From Gammaproteobacteria bacterium (GTDB lineage: Bacteria; Pseudomonadota; Gammaproteobacteria; Burkholderiales; Rhodocyclaceae): 64,000 nt of DNA. How positions within the stretch are numbered: position 1 is the stretch's first letter; each line of letters begins with the position of its first letter. The position numbers and the translations under genes are program-made. The notes under the pieces were generated by a model, which did not search any database, was not told the DNA's origin, and saw only the letters and a list, made by a program, of their open reading frames with translations. Where the stretch lies: the NCBI GenBank assembly GCA_018824085.1, contig JAHJHI010000026.1:1-64000 (forward strand). The letters run 5' to 3'. This document shows positions 55,956 to 64,000 of this stretch, one piece after another.

Positions 55956-57194
55956 ATGAACAATAACATTACCCCCCGGCGGCCGAACGTCTGCCTTCTG
56001 GTCGCGCTGCTGCTCCCCTGCCACGCATCTGCCGGCGAAGGCGATGCCTTCAGTCTGGTCAGTTCGGCCTTCTGGCAGTATCAGGACAATGTGTTCTATC
56101 TGCCCGATGGCAGCGAGCCGACCCAGTTCGGCGCCGGCGCACCGCGTGGCGACCACAGCCGGACCGTCAGTGTCGGGCTCAATCTGGACAAGATGGTCGG
56201 CCGCCAGCATTTTACCGGCAACGTGACGCGGAATACCGTTCGCTACAACAGGCTCGGTCTGCTCGACTACGACGGCTACAGCGCCCAGGCGGGGTGGAAG
56301 TGGCGGGTGGGCAACGACCTGTCCGGTGACTTGAATTACACGAAACGCCGCTATCTGCAGGGGTTCGGCGACTTCCGTGCGGCCGAGGTGGCAAAGAATC
56401 TGGTCGATGTCGAGAGCTGGCGCTTCGCGGCCAACTACAAGCTTGATGCGTACTGGACGTTGTTTGGCGGCGTGAACCGGGATTCCCTGCGCAACGACCT
56501 CGTACTGCGTCAGCCCAACGACTACGATATTGACCGCGCGGAAGCGGGCATCCGCTACACGACGCGAGCCGGTACGGCTTTCGAGCTGGTGGGGCGCCAC
56601 AGTGAGGGCGACTTTCCGAATCGGCTGGTCGGCGTAGTAGGCGCCAATCCGAATGCAACGAATTCTTACTCGCAGAACGACGTCGAGGCCCGTGTTCGAT
56701 GGCAGCCCGTCGGCCACTCGCGGTTGTCCGCGTCGGTCGGTCAGGCCAAACGCAAGCATGACGACGTGCCTGCACGCGACTACGACGATGTCTATGGAAA
56801 ATTCTCGTGGGAATGGCAGCCGACCGGCCACACGGGAGTCACCTTTGAAGCGCAGCGGCAGATCAGCGCAGTCGACGACAATTTCTCGAGCTATTTCCAG
56901 ACCGAAACCTTTTCCATCGCGCCGGTCTGGTATGCCACCGGCAAGGTGCGTGTGGACGGGCTGCTGCAGTGGCGGACGCGGGAAGGTCAGGGCAATACCA
57001 TCTTCACGCAGAATGGTTTTTCAGGGCTTGCGCGGGATGAGGATCTGCTGACCTTGAGCCTGGGTGCGACTTGGGCAATCCAGCAGAATCTGTCCGCCAA
57101 TGCGGAAATCCGGCGTGACACGCGCGACGCGAACCAGCAGTTCTACCAGTACAAGGTCAACAGCGTATCGGCATCCGTGCAGTACGTGTTTTGA
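55956..57194 (+). CDS. EpsL-like EPS-associated outer-membrane beta-barrel protein
   Basis: Signal peptide, repeated amphipathic strands (YQDNVFYLPDG..., RNTVRYNRLGLLDYDGYSAQAGWKW), C-terminal VSASVQYVF; next to epsB-like gene. Confidence 0.82.
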   Translation: MNNNITPRRPNVCLLVALLLPCHASAGEGDAFSLVSSAFWQYQDNVFYLPDGSEPTQFGAGAPRGDHSRTVSVGLNLDKMVGRQHFTGNVTRNTVRYNRLGLLDYDGYSAQAGWKWRVGNDLSGDLNYTKRRYLQGFGDFRAAEVAKNLVDVESWRFAANYKLDAYWTLFGGVNRDSLRNDLVLRQPNDYDIDRAEAGIRYTTRAGTAFELVGRHSEGDFPNRLVGVVGANPNATNSYSQNDVEARVRWQPVGHSRLSASVGQAKRKHDDVPARDYDDVYGKFSWEWQPTGHTGVTFEAQRQISAVDDNFSSYFQTETFSIAPVWYATGKVRVDGLLQWRTREGQGNTIFTQNGFSGLARDEDLLTLSLGATWAIQQNLSANAEIRRDTRDANQQFYQYKVNSVSASVQYVF

Positions 57195-57206
57195 GCGCCG
57201 CGCGCA

Positions 57207-57743
57207 TCAGTAGTCCAGCACGGTGCGGCTCGTCCAGCCGCGCCCGTCGAGGCGGCGCCTGCCGCCCAGGTCGGGCAGGTCGATCAGAAAGCGGAAGCCG
57301 CTGACCAGTCCGCCGGCCTGCTCGATCAGCTGACCGCAGGCGAGCGCGGTGCCGCCGGTTGCGATGACGTCATCCACGATCAAGACGCGTGCACCTGCCC
57401 GGAAGGCGCCAGTGTGCATTTCGAGGCGGTCCTGTCCGTATTCGAGTGCGTAGTCGATACCTATCCGTTCCCCCGGGAGTTTTCCCGGTTTGCGTACCGG
57501 CACCAGGCCTGCGTGCAGTTGCCGTGCCAGCGCGCCTGCGAGCAGGAATCCCCGCGCTTCGATGGCGGCCACGCAATCGACATCACCCGGGCGCAAACCG
57601 TCAAGCATCGCGCCCAGCGCGGCATCCAGACCGCCTGCATCGGCCAGCAAGGGTGTGATGTCGCGGAACTGTATGCCCGATGCCGGGAAGTCGGGGAGGG
57701 TGCGCACCAGCGCGCGCAACGCGGCCGTGTCGTGTGGCGTCAT
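57207..57743 (-). CDS. apt: Adenine phosphoribosyltransferase
   Basis: FPASGIQFRDITPLLAD...AAIEARGFLLAGALARQL...VLIVDDVIATGGTALACGQLIEQAGG. Confidence 0.95.
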   Translation of the reverse strand: MTPHDTAALRALVRTLPDFPASGIQFRDITPLLADAGGLDAALGAMLDGLRPGDVDCVAAIEARGFLLAGALARQLHAGLVPVRKPGKLPGERIGIDYALEYGQDRLEMHTGAFRAGARVLIVDDVIATGGTALACGQLIEQAGGLVSGFRFLIDLPDLGGRRRLDGRGWTSRTVLDY

Positions 57744-58843
57744 GATCGTGTTTTCTCCATGGGCGGCAGCCCGAGGCGTGCGCGGCGCGTGTCGCGCGGC
57801 AGTTCGGCGAGTTCCTGCATCGTGCGCCAGAATGCGCCCAGGCCGCCCGAGCGTTCGAGCAATGCGGTGAATGCGGGGCGGGCGCCGGAATAAAGTCCGA
57901 TCGACGCAAGCGTTGCATTGTTGATGTCCTGGGCAAACCAGCGGTCGTATCCGCGAAAGCCTCGCCAGGCGCCGTCGCGCAAGGCAAGGTAGTCCGTGCC
58001 GAGCTGTTCGATCAGTTGCGCCTTTCCGGCAAGCAGGGCGCCACGCGGGCGGTCCGATGCGTACAGCGTGTCGAGTGCGTTGCGGTATTTCAGCACCAGC
58101 GCGGCAAAGTCTTTGCGCATCCGTTGCGATCGTTCGAACCCTTCCCGCAGTCCGGCTTTTCCGGGCCGTGCGAGCCAGCGCCGTACGCCTTCTTCCTCCA
58201 CCGCGCTGGCGAAGGATTCATTGAATTCGGTGTCGTCGCGCACGTAGACGCGCTGATGCGCCAGCTCGTGCACGACGAGGCGCACGAGTTCGGTTTCGGG
58301 ATAGCGGATGAAGGTGTTGAGCAGCGGGTCGTCCAGCCAGCCGAGCGTCGAGTAGGCCGGCACGCCGCTGACATGGACATCCAGTCCGCGGGCGGCGAGC
58401 CGCGCTGCGTAGTCACGTGCGTCGGCTTCGGCGAAAAATCCGCGATAGCTTACGCAGCCTGCCACCGGGAAGCAGCTCTGTTCGGGTTTGATGGACAGTG
58501 GACCGGCGGCAAAGACGTTCCACACGACGAAAGGCCGTTGCAGGTCTGCATACTGGCGATAGCTGCCGTTGTCGGGCAGCATCATTTCCCGGCTGGCCCA
58601 GTCGCGGATTTCGTTGGCCAGTGTGAGGCGTTCGCGCAGCGCAGGGGGTGTTGCGGCATCCGCCAGCACGGCGTCGACCGGCCGCGCCCGTCGCCAGACG
58701 TCGAACTGCCCGCTCGCCGCCTGCCAGTAGTAGGCGGGCGCGAAGCCGCCCGCGCAGCCGCCAAGCAACAACGCTGCCGCAATGGCGGCGAGTGCGGGTG
58801 CGGTGCGCTCAGCCCGCACGCTCGCCGGCATACGGATCGGCAT
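57740..58843 (-). CDS. Putative aminopeptidase (COG4324-like)
   Basis: Lipobox LLGGCAGG; VSGVPAYSTLGWLDDPLLNTFIRYPETELVRLVVHELAHQRVYVRDDTEFNESFASAVEEEG (HELAH metalloprotease motif). Confidence 0.88.
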   Translation of the reverse strand: MPIRMPASVRAERTAPALAAIAAALLLGGCAGGFAPAYYWQAASGQFDVWRRARPVDAVLADAATPPALRERLTLANEIRDWASREMMLPDNGSYRQYADLQRPFVVWNVFAAGPLSIKPEQSCFPVAGCVSYRGFFAEADARDYAARLAARGLDVHVSGVPAYSTLGWLDDPLLNTFIRYPETELVRLVVHELAHQRVYVRDDTEFNESFASAVEEEGVRRWLARPGKAGLREGFERSQRMRKDFAALVLKYRNALDTLYASDRPRGALLAGKAQLIEQLGTDYLALRDGAWRGFRGYDRWFAQDINNATLASIGLYSGARPAFTALLERSGGLGAFWRTMQELAELPRDTRRARLGLPPMEKTRS

Positions 58844-60608
58844 AGGCGGGGACCGGCGCCGGACCGGTTTCGGCCGGCGATTCATCGATCATCACCGGCA
58901 CCCAGCCGCGCACGCTGTTGATGAACCAGATGGCACCGGCGCGCGCGATGTCCGCCCGGTGCAGCACGCGTTCCGCAAGTTCGCCGCGCTCGACCAGCTC
59001 GCGCCGCAGCGTGCCGTCGAGCAAGCCGCAGGACACCGGCGGCGTGACGCGCTGGCCGTCGATGTCGAGCACCAGATTGCCGCGCGTGAATTCGGTCAGT
59101 TCGCCGGCATCGTTCCACAGCAACACGTCGAACGTGTTGCCGGTCAGGTGTGCGGTGTGTGCGTCGTAGACGGCCCGGCGCGTCGTCTTGTGATAGAGGA
59201 AAGGCTCTGCCCGCGACACCGCTTCGGCGGCGATGCGCACGGCGCGTACGGTGCTGTCATGCGCGCCCGCCGGCATGCTTTCGATGCGCGCCTGTCCGTC
59301 GATGCCGCACAGCAGGCGCACCCGCAGGCGTGCGTCCGGATGTTCCTTCGCGTGTTGTGCCAGCAAGGCGCGCGCCGTGTCCGGCACGGCGAAGCCGAAG
59401 TGCCTTGCCGATGCGGCGAGGCGGGTCATGTGGCGTTCGAGCAGCGCGTATTCGCCGTCTTCCAGCAGCAGCGTCTCCAGCAGTTCGAATCCGCCGGCTA
59501 CGGGCGCGAGGAAGCGGCTCTTCGTCTGGACTTCTTCGTACTCGTCGGCGGCCAGGGAATCCCAGGTGATGCCGCCACCGAGCCCGCACTCCATCGTCGC
59601 CGCAGCGACATCAAGCGTGACGGTGCGGATCGCGACGCTGAAGCGCGCGTCGCCGCCTGGAGCCACGTGCCCGATGGCGCCGCAATAGACCGCGCGCGCC
59701 GACGTCTCAAGGCCGGCGATGATGTCCATCGACATGAGTTTGGGCGCGCCGGTGATCGAACCGCACGGGAACAGCGCGGCAAAGACGTCTTCGAGCGATA
59801 CGTCAGCGCGCGTGCGTGCCGTGATGGTCGATGTCATCTGCAATACCGTCGGATAGTTCTCGATCGAGAACAGCTTCGGCACCTGCACGCCGCCCGGCAT
59901 GGAGAGCCGGGACAGGTCGTTGCGCAGCAGATCGACAATCATCAGGTTCTCGGCGCGGTTTTTCTCGGAATCCCTGAGCCAGCGCGCGAGTTCAGCGTCT
60001 TCGGCCGGCAACTGGCCGCGCCGCGCCGTGCCCTTCATCGGTCGCGTCGTCAGTACACCGTTTTGCCAGGAAAAGAACAGTTCCGGCGATGCGGACAGGA
60101 TGCGATGGCTGCCGATGTCCAGGTAGGCGCAGAAGTCCGCCTGCTGCGCGAGACGAAGGTGCTCGTAGAAGGATTGTGCGTCGCCGCTGAAACGCGCGCC
60201 GGCGCGTATCGTGTAGTTGATCTGGTAGGCATCGCCGCGCCGGATTGCGGCGTGGATGGCGTCGATGGCCTGTTCGTAGCGCTCGCGCGTCGTGTCGAGC
60301 GTCCAGTCGGACACGGTGAACGGCTGCGGCTCGTCCGGCGGAGCGTCGAGCGGGGCGTCATGCAGGCCGAACCACACCAGCGGCAGACGGCAGTGGTCGC
60401 GCACCCGTGCCGACGCGTCGAAGGCGGGCGCCGCTTCATAGGCGACATAGCCGACGGCATGCAGGCCGTCGCGCGTGGCTTCGGAAACCTGACGCAATGC
60501 CGGGCGCACCTGTTCCGGTGTGTCGGCGCGCACGATGGCCTTCGGCTCGCCGAACACGAGGCGGTGCGGCAGTCTGGCGGGCGAAGAAAAATCGAGTATG
60601 GACTTCAT
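58809..60608 (-). CDS. Fused aminodeoxychorismate synthase component I (PabB) and aminotransferase class IV (PabC-like)
   Basis: PabB half: FPCGSITGAPKLMSMDIIAGLE, AYQINYTIRAG; C-terminal half: LLWNDAGELTEFTRGNLVLDIDGQRVTPPVSCGLLDGTLRREL. Confidence 0.93.
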   Translation of the reverse strand: MKSILDFSSPARLPHRLVFGEPKAIVRADTPEQVRPALRQVSEATRDGLHAVGYVAYEAAPAFDASARVRDHCRLPLVWFGLHDAPLDAPPDEPQPFTVSDWTLDTTRERYEQAIDAIHAAIRRGDAYQINYTIRAGARFSGDAQSFYEHLRLAQQADFCAYLDIGSHRILSASPELFFSWQNGVLTTRPMKGTARRGQLPAEDAELARWLRDSEKNRAENLMIVDLLRNDLSRLSMPGGVQVPKLFSIENYPTVLQMTSTITARTRADVSLEDVFAALFPCGSITGAPKLMSMDIIAGLETSARAVYCGAIGHVAPGGDARFSVAIRTVTLDVAAATMECGLGGGITWDSLAADEYEEVQTKSRFLAPVAGGFELLETLLLEDGEYALLERHMTRLAASARHFGFAVPDTARALLAQHAKEHPDARLRVRLLCGIDGQARIESMPAGAHDSTVRAVRIAAEAVSRAEPFLYHKTTRRAVYDAHTAHLTGNTFDVLLWNDAGELTEFTRGNLVLDIDGQRVTPPVSCGLLDGTLRRELVERGELAERVLHRADIARAGAIWFINSVRGWVPVMIDESPAETGPAPVPAYADPYAGERAG

Positions 60609-60652
60609 GAGTGTTCCGGAAGGCGCGTGGCGAACGGCAGGGCCCGCGCGCA

Positions 60653-60964
60653 TCAGACGACGTGTGGCGCGATGTACAGCGCGATCACCTGTTTGCCCAG
60701 CAGCGTGACCGAGCCGTGGCGGCGGTTGTTTCCGGTATCGCTGTATTCGAACGCGTAGGTGCGCTTTATGCGGACCTGGCCGCCGTCGTCGCGCGCGAGC
60801 CAGGTCGAGCGGATGGCCACACTGTCGTCGAGCAGTTGCGCGCCCTCCGATCGGCAGGCGGCGCGACTCGCTTCCATGCCGATTTCCCGCGCATTGAGGC
60901 TGTCGAGCCAGATCCATATCAGTCCGCCGATCAACAGCAGCGAGGTGATTTCGAAAACAGGCAT
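60653..60964 (-). CDS. DUF3301 family membrane-anchored protein
   Basis: MPVFEITSLLLIGGLIWIWLDSLNAREIGMEASRAACRSEGAQLLDDSVAIRSTWLARDDGGQVRIKRTYAFEYSDTG. Confidence 0.82.
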   Translation of the reverse strand: MPVFEITSLLLIGGLIWIWLDSLNAREIGMEASRAACRSEGAQLLDDSVAIRSTWLARDDGGQVRIKRTYAFEYSDTGNNRRHGSVTLLGKQVIALYIAPHVV

Positions 60965-60965
60965 G

Positions 60966-61298
60966 TCAGTCGGCCGCCGTCCGGGGCTGACGCGCGACGT
61001 AGCGGGCCAGCTTGTCGTCCATCCGGCCAGCGAGCTGCGCCGCGATCTGTTCCGGACTGCGCTCGGGATGCAGGCGGCACAGCACGAGCAAAAGGCACAT
61101 CAGCACATCGGCGGCTTCGCCGAGCGCTGCGTCGGGCTCCAGCGTCTTGTGTGGCTTGAAACCACGCTCGACCAGTACCGCTTCCGCCAGCTCGCCGGCT
61201 TCTTCGGTGAGTTTGCACAGCAGCATCAGCGGATCCATGCGCTCGTGGCGGGAAAAGGTCTGCAGTGCTTCGAGGAATGCGTCGGGCGGGAATGGCAT
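60966..61298 (-). CDS. MazG-like nucleotide pyrophosphohydrolase-fold protein
   Basis: LLCKLTEEAGELAEAVLVERG...ALGEAADVLMCLLLVLCRL, EExxE...ExxD motif. Confidence 0.8.
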   Translation of the reverse strand: MPFPPDAFLEALQTFSRHERMDPLMLLCKLTEEAGELAEAVLVERGFKPHKTLEPDAALGEAADVLMCLLLVLCRLHPERSPEQIAAQLAGRMDDKLARYVARQPRTAAD

Positions 61299-61398
61299 GG
61301 CGGGAGGTACCGGAGCTCTGGCGCAGGATTCTATCGCGTGCGGCACCACTCGATGCAGCGCGTCGGCAGACAGCGACTGCATTCGCCGATTTGGTTCA

Positions 61399-61423
61399 GC
61401 GTATTTCACGCCGTGAAATACGC
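61399..61423. promoter_or_regulatory. Perfect operator-like palindrome upstream of EPS operon
   Basis: GCGTATTTCAC-GCC-GTGAAATACGC, 11-bp perfect arms with 3-nt spacer. Confidence 0.6.
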
Positions 61424-61687
61424 ACGTCGAGGTGGCAGAGTGCGCGGCGGCAAGGCGCCTGATCGGTATACGGAGGGCAGCCCGGTGCCTGCACGAAGGA
61501 CTTTTGCCCTTGCGCGGCCGCGCAAGGCAAGGTGATGCTGCTGCGGCCCGCGAGCGTGCTGCATTACGGAAACATTTCACGCAACGGCGCTGTAACACGC
61601 GGCGGGTACTGTTAATGCTTGGCGACTTGGGCTATCTTGGCCGACGGCCGCAGTGTCACAAATTCGCAACAATTTTTCGGGGACAAC

Positions 61688-62650
61688 ATGTCACACCACG
61701 CAGGTCGCGCTCTCACCCTGTCCATCCTCGCAGCTGCAGTGCTCGCCGCATGCGGCGGCGGTGACAGCGGTGACAAGAAAACAGCGACACAGGTCGCCGC
61801 CAAGGTCAACGGCGGAGAGGTCTCGGTGCATCAGATCAATCAGGTGATGCAGCGCACCAATGTCACCAGTCCGGAACAGGCCAAGACTGCAAGCCGCCAG
61901 GTTCTGGAACGTCTCATCGACCAGGAACTGCTGGTGCAGCAGGCGCTGGACAAGAAGCTTGACCGCGACCCCCGCACATTGCAGGCGATCGAGGCGGCCC
62001 GTCGGGAAGTCCTTTCGCGCGCGTATCTGGAACAGGTGTCAGCCGCGGCTTCCAAGCCGACCGAAAGCGAGATCAAGGCATACTATGAGGCGCATCCGGA
62101 GTTGTTTTCCGAGCGCCGCATCTTCAATCTGCGCGAATTGTCGATTCAGGCCGGCCCCGAATTTGCCCCCAAGCTTCAGGCGTACATGGCCGAACCGCGC
62201 AATCTGCAACAGCTTGCAGAGTGGTTGCGTTCGGAGAATGTCCGCTTTTCGGCGAATGCGGTAACGAAGCCGGCGGAGCAGCTGCCGCTCGAAATGGTCA
62301 AGAACATCCATCAGTTGAAGGACGGCCAGATGGGCATGGTGCGTTCCGGCAACGCGATACTCGTGCTCGAAGTCGCCGCGTCGCGCAGCGCTCCCGTTGA
62401 TGAAAAGGCTGCCCAGCCCATCATCGAACAGTTCCTGCTCAACCAGCGCAAGACGGAACTGGCGAAGGCGGAAGTCAAGAATCTGCGCGAGAAGGGCAAG
62501 ATCGAATACATGGGCGAATTCTCCGCACCGGAGCCTGCGGCGGCAGAACCCGCCGCTCCCGCGTCCGCGACGGAACCTGCCGTTGCTGCGCCGACGGAGG
62601 CTCCGGCCAACGACAACGCCATCGACAAGGGCCTTTCCGGCCTGAAGTAA
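61688..62650 (+). CDS. epsD: EpsD-like peptidylprolyl isomerase lipoprotein
   Basis: Lipobox LAACGGG; NGGEVSVHQINQVMQ...ASRQVLERLIDQELLVQQALDKKLDRDP...IKAYYEAHPELFSERRIFNLREL; followed by epsE/epsF-like genes. Confidence 0.88.
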   Translation: MSHHAGRALTLSILAAAVLAACGGGDSGDKKTATQVAAKVNGGEVSVHQINQVMQRTNVTSPEQAKTASRQVLERLIDQELLVQQALDKKLDRDPRTLQAIEAARREVLSRAYLEQVSAAASKPTESEIKAYYEAHPELFSERRIFNLRELSIQAGPEFAPKLQAYMAEPRNLQQLAEWLRSENVRFSANAVTKPAEQLPLEMVKNIHQLKDGQMGMVRSGNAILVLEVAASRSAPVDEKAAQPIIEQFLLNQRKTELAKAEVKNLREKGKIEYMGEFSAPEPAAAEPAAPASATEPAVAAPTEAPANDNAIDKGLSGLK

Positions 62651-62731
62651 GCCAAGGCTTGCAGCCGGGGCAGCGCTGTCGTGAGGCAGGGCTGCCCTAC
62701 TGTCATTACTGTTCTTCTGGATATCATCAAA

Positions 62732-63535
62732 ATGACGAAGTTCATACGCCTGCTGATCGCCTTTTGCTTCGGTGCAATGCTGCTCCCTGCCGCCGTGGCG
62801 GCAGATGCCCGCGAGTATGTGCTCGGCGCCGGTGATGTCATCCGGATCACCGTTTTCCAGAATCCGGACCTCACGGTCGAAACACGGGTGACGGAGAACG
62901 GCAGCATCACTTATCCGCTGGTCGGCGCTGTGAGCGTCGGTGGCCTCACCATTCAGGCGAGCGAGCAGCGCATTGCCGACCGCCTTCGTGAAGGCGGCTT
63001 CGTGCTCAAGCCGCAGGTCAACGTGCTCCTGCTGCAGATTCGCGGCAATCTGGTGTCGGTGCTCGGTCAGGTGAATCGCCCCGGACGCTATCCGATTGAA
63101 GTTGCGGGTACCAAGGTCACCGACATGCTCGCAACGGCCGGCGGCGCCGCCGCCAGCGGCGCGGATACCGTCGTGATCGTCGGCACGCGTGACGACAAGC
63201 CCTTCCGTGCAGAGATCGACGTGCCTGCGCTGTTCCAGCCCGGTGGCGTCGATGCGGACATCGCCGTGCGTGGAGGGGATGCGCTTTACGTGCAGCGTGC
63301 CCCGGTCTTCTATATCTACGGTGAAGTGAATCGCCCGGGTGCCTATCGGCTCGAACGCGGCATGTCGCTCATGCAGGGTCTTGCGCTGGGCGGTGGCATC
63401 ACGCTGCGCGGTACCGACAAGCGCATCAAGCTGAATCGTCGAAATGCGTCGGGCGAGGTCGATGTGATCGAACCCGAGATGTCAATGCAGCTGCAAAGCG
63501 ATGACGTCGTCTATGTGCGCGAAAGTCTTTTCTGA
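62732..63535 (+). CDS. epsE: Polysaccharide export protein (Wza/EpsE-like, SLBB domains)
   Basis: YVLGAGDVIRITVFQNPDLTVETRVTENGSITYPLVGAVSVGGLTIQASEQRIADRL...VNRPGAYRLERGMSLMQGLALGGGIT. Confidence 0.93.
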   Translation: MTKFIRLLIAFCFGAMLLPAAVAADAREYVLGAGDVIRITVFQNPDLTVETRVTENGSITYPLVGAVSVGGLTIQASEQRIADRLREGGFVLKPQVNVLLLQIRGNLVSVLGQVNRPGRYPIEVAGTKVTDMLATAGGAAASGADTVVIVGTRDDKPFRAEIDVPALFQPGGVDADIAVRGGDALYVQRAPVFYIYGEVNRPGAYRLERGMSLMQGLALGGGITLRGTDKRIKLNRRNASGEVDVIEPEMSMQLQSDDVVYVRESLF

Positions 63536-63547
63536 TCGGGTGAATCC

Positions 63548-64000
63548 ATGACGTTCCAGCAATTCCTGCTCATCCTTCGCGCGCGCTGGCTGGTCGGCCT
63601 GGCCGTGCTGTTCGTGGTCATTGCCACGACGATCGCCATCAGTCTTGTGTTGCCCAAGCAATTCACGTCCCAGACATCGGTTCTCATCGACGTCAAATCC
63701 CCGGACCCGATCCTGGGCGTGCCCCTGCCCGGAATGGTCAGTCCGAGCTATATGGCGACGCAGGTCGACATCGTCGGCTCTGATCGTGTGGCGCAGCGCG
63801 TTGTGCGCATGCTCGGCTTTGACAAGAGCGCGCAGGCCGTCGAGCAATGGCGTGAGGCAACGGAGGGCAAAGGTTCGCTGGAGGCCTATTTCGCCGAGTT
63901 GCTGAAAAAGAAACTCGATGTCCAGCCGTCGCGCGAGTCGAACGTGTTGACGATTGCGTTCAGCGGCGAAGACCCCCGTTTCTCTGCGGCAGTCGCGAAC
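63548..64000 (+). CDS. epsF: Polysaccharide chain-length determinant (EpsF/Wzz-like), 3' truncated by window edge
   Basis: MTFQQFLLILRARWLVGLAVLFVVIATTIAISLVLPKQFTSQTSVLIDVKSPDP...ATQVDIVGSDRVAQRVVRMLGF. Confidence 0.9.
   Translation, partial: MTFQQFLLILRARWLVGLAVLFVVIATTIAISLVLPKQFTSQTSVLIDVKSPDPILGVPLPGMVSPSYMATQVDIVGSDRVAQRVVRMLGFDKSAQAVEQWREATEGKGSLEAYFAELLKKKLDVQPSRESNVLTIAFSGEDPRFSAAVAN

Noticed and set aside
58782-60758. 658-aa plus-strand ORF
   Set aside because: Antisense to the clearly coding PabB-PabC fusion; no recognisable domain
1-64000. CRISPR arrays, transposases or prophage genes
   Set aside because: No regularly spaced repeats and no transposase, integrase or phage structural proteins recognised in the ORF set

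Overview
GC-rich 64 kb chromosomal window from a probable betaproteobacterium with a methylotroph-like gene set (lineage is inferred from gene content only). Gene order: cysN (truncated by the window start), tRNA-Leu(UAA), glycine-zipper and BON envelope proteins, TatD, and a TonB-dependent receptor. A cobalamin riboswitch follows, heading two PEP-CTERM surface proteins and a BtuB-like receptor. Next come an RND/MFP/TolC efflux operon, a quinoprotein relay module (two zinc metallohydrolases and a SoxYZ-like carrier), a two-subunit NAD-formate dehydrogenase, and a housekeeping block (SelO, CobW, LysR/flavodoxin, PpiC-BolA-YciI-YciB, HU, MsrB, YaaA). A nitrate assimilation cluster (nasA, fused PP2C/Ser-Thr kinase, nitrate transporter, nirD, nirB) is flanked by two YbiB/TrpD2 paralogues. 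The rest holds tandem 3-hydroxyisobutyrate dehydrogenase-family genes, DadA, Fbp and an exosortase/PEP-CTERM-type EPS locus (epsB-like, epsL, epsD, epsE, epsF) split by housekeeping genes. The best candidate for a poorly described system is the B12-riboswitch-controlled set of two PEP-CTERM proteins plus a BtuB-like receptor, which suggests exosortase-anchored surface corrinoid capture. No CRISPR array, transposase, prophage or rRNA was recognised. All family calls come from reading the translations by eye; no database search was run.
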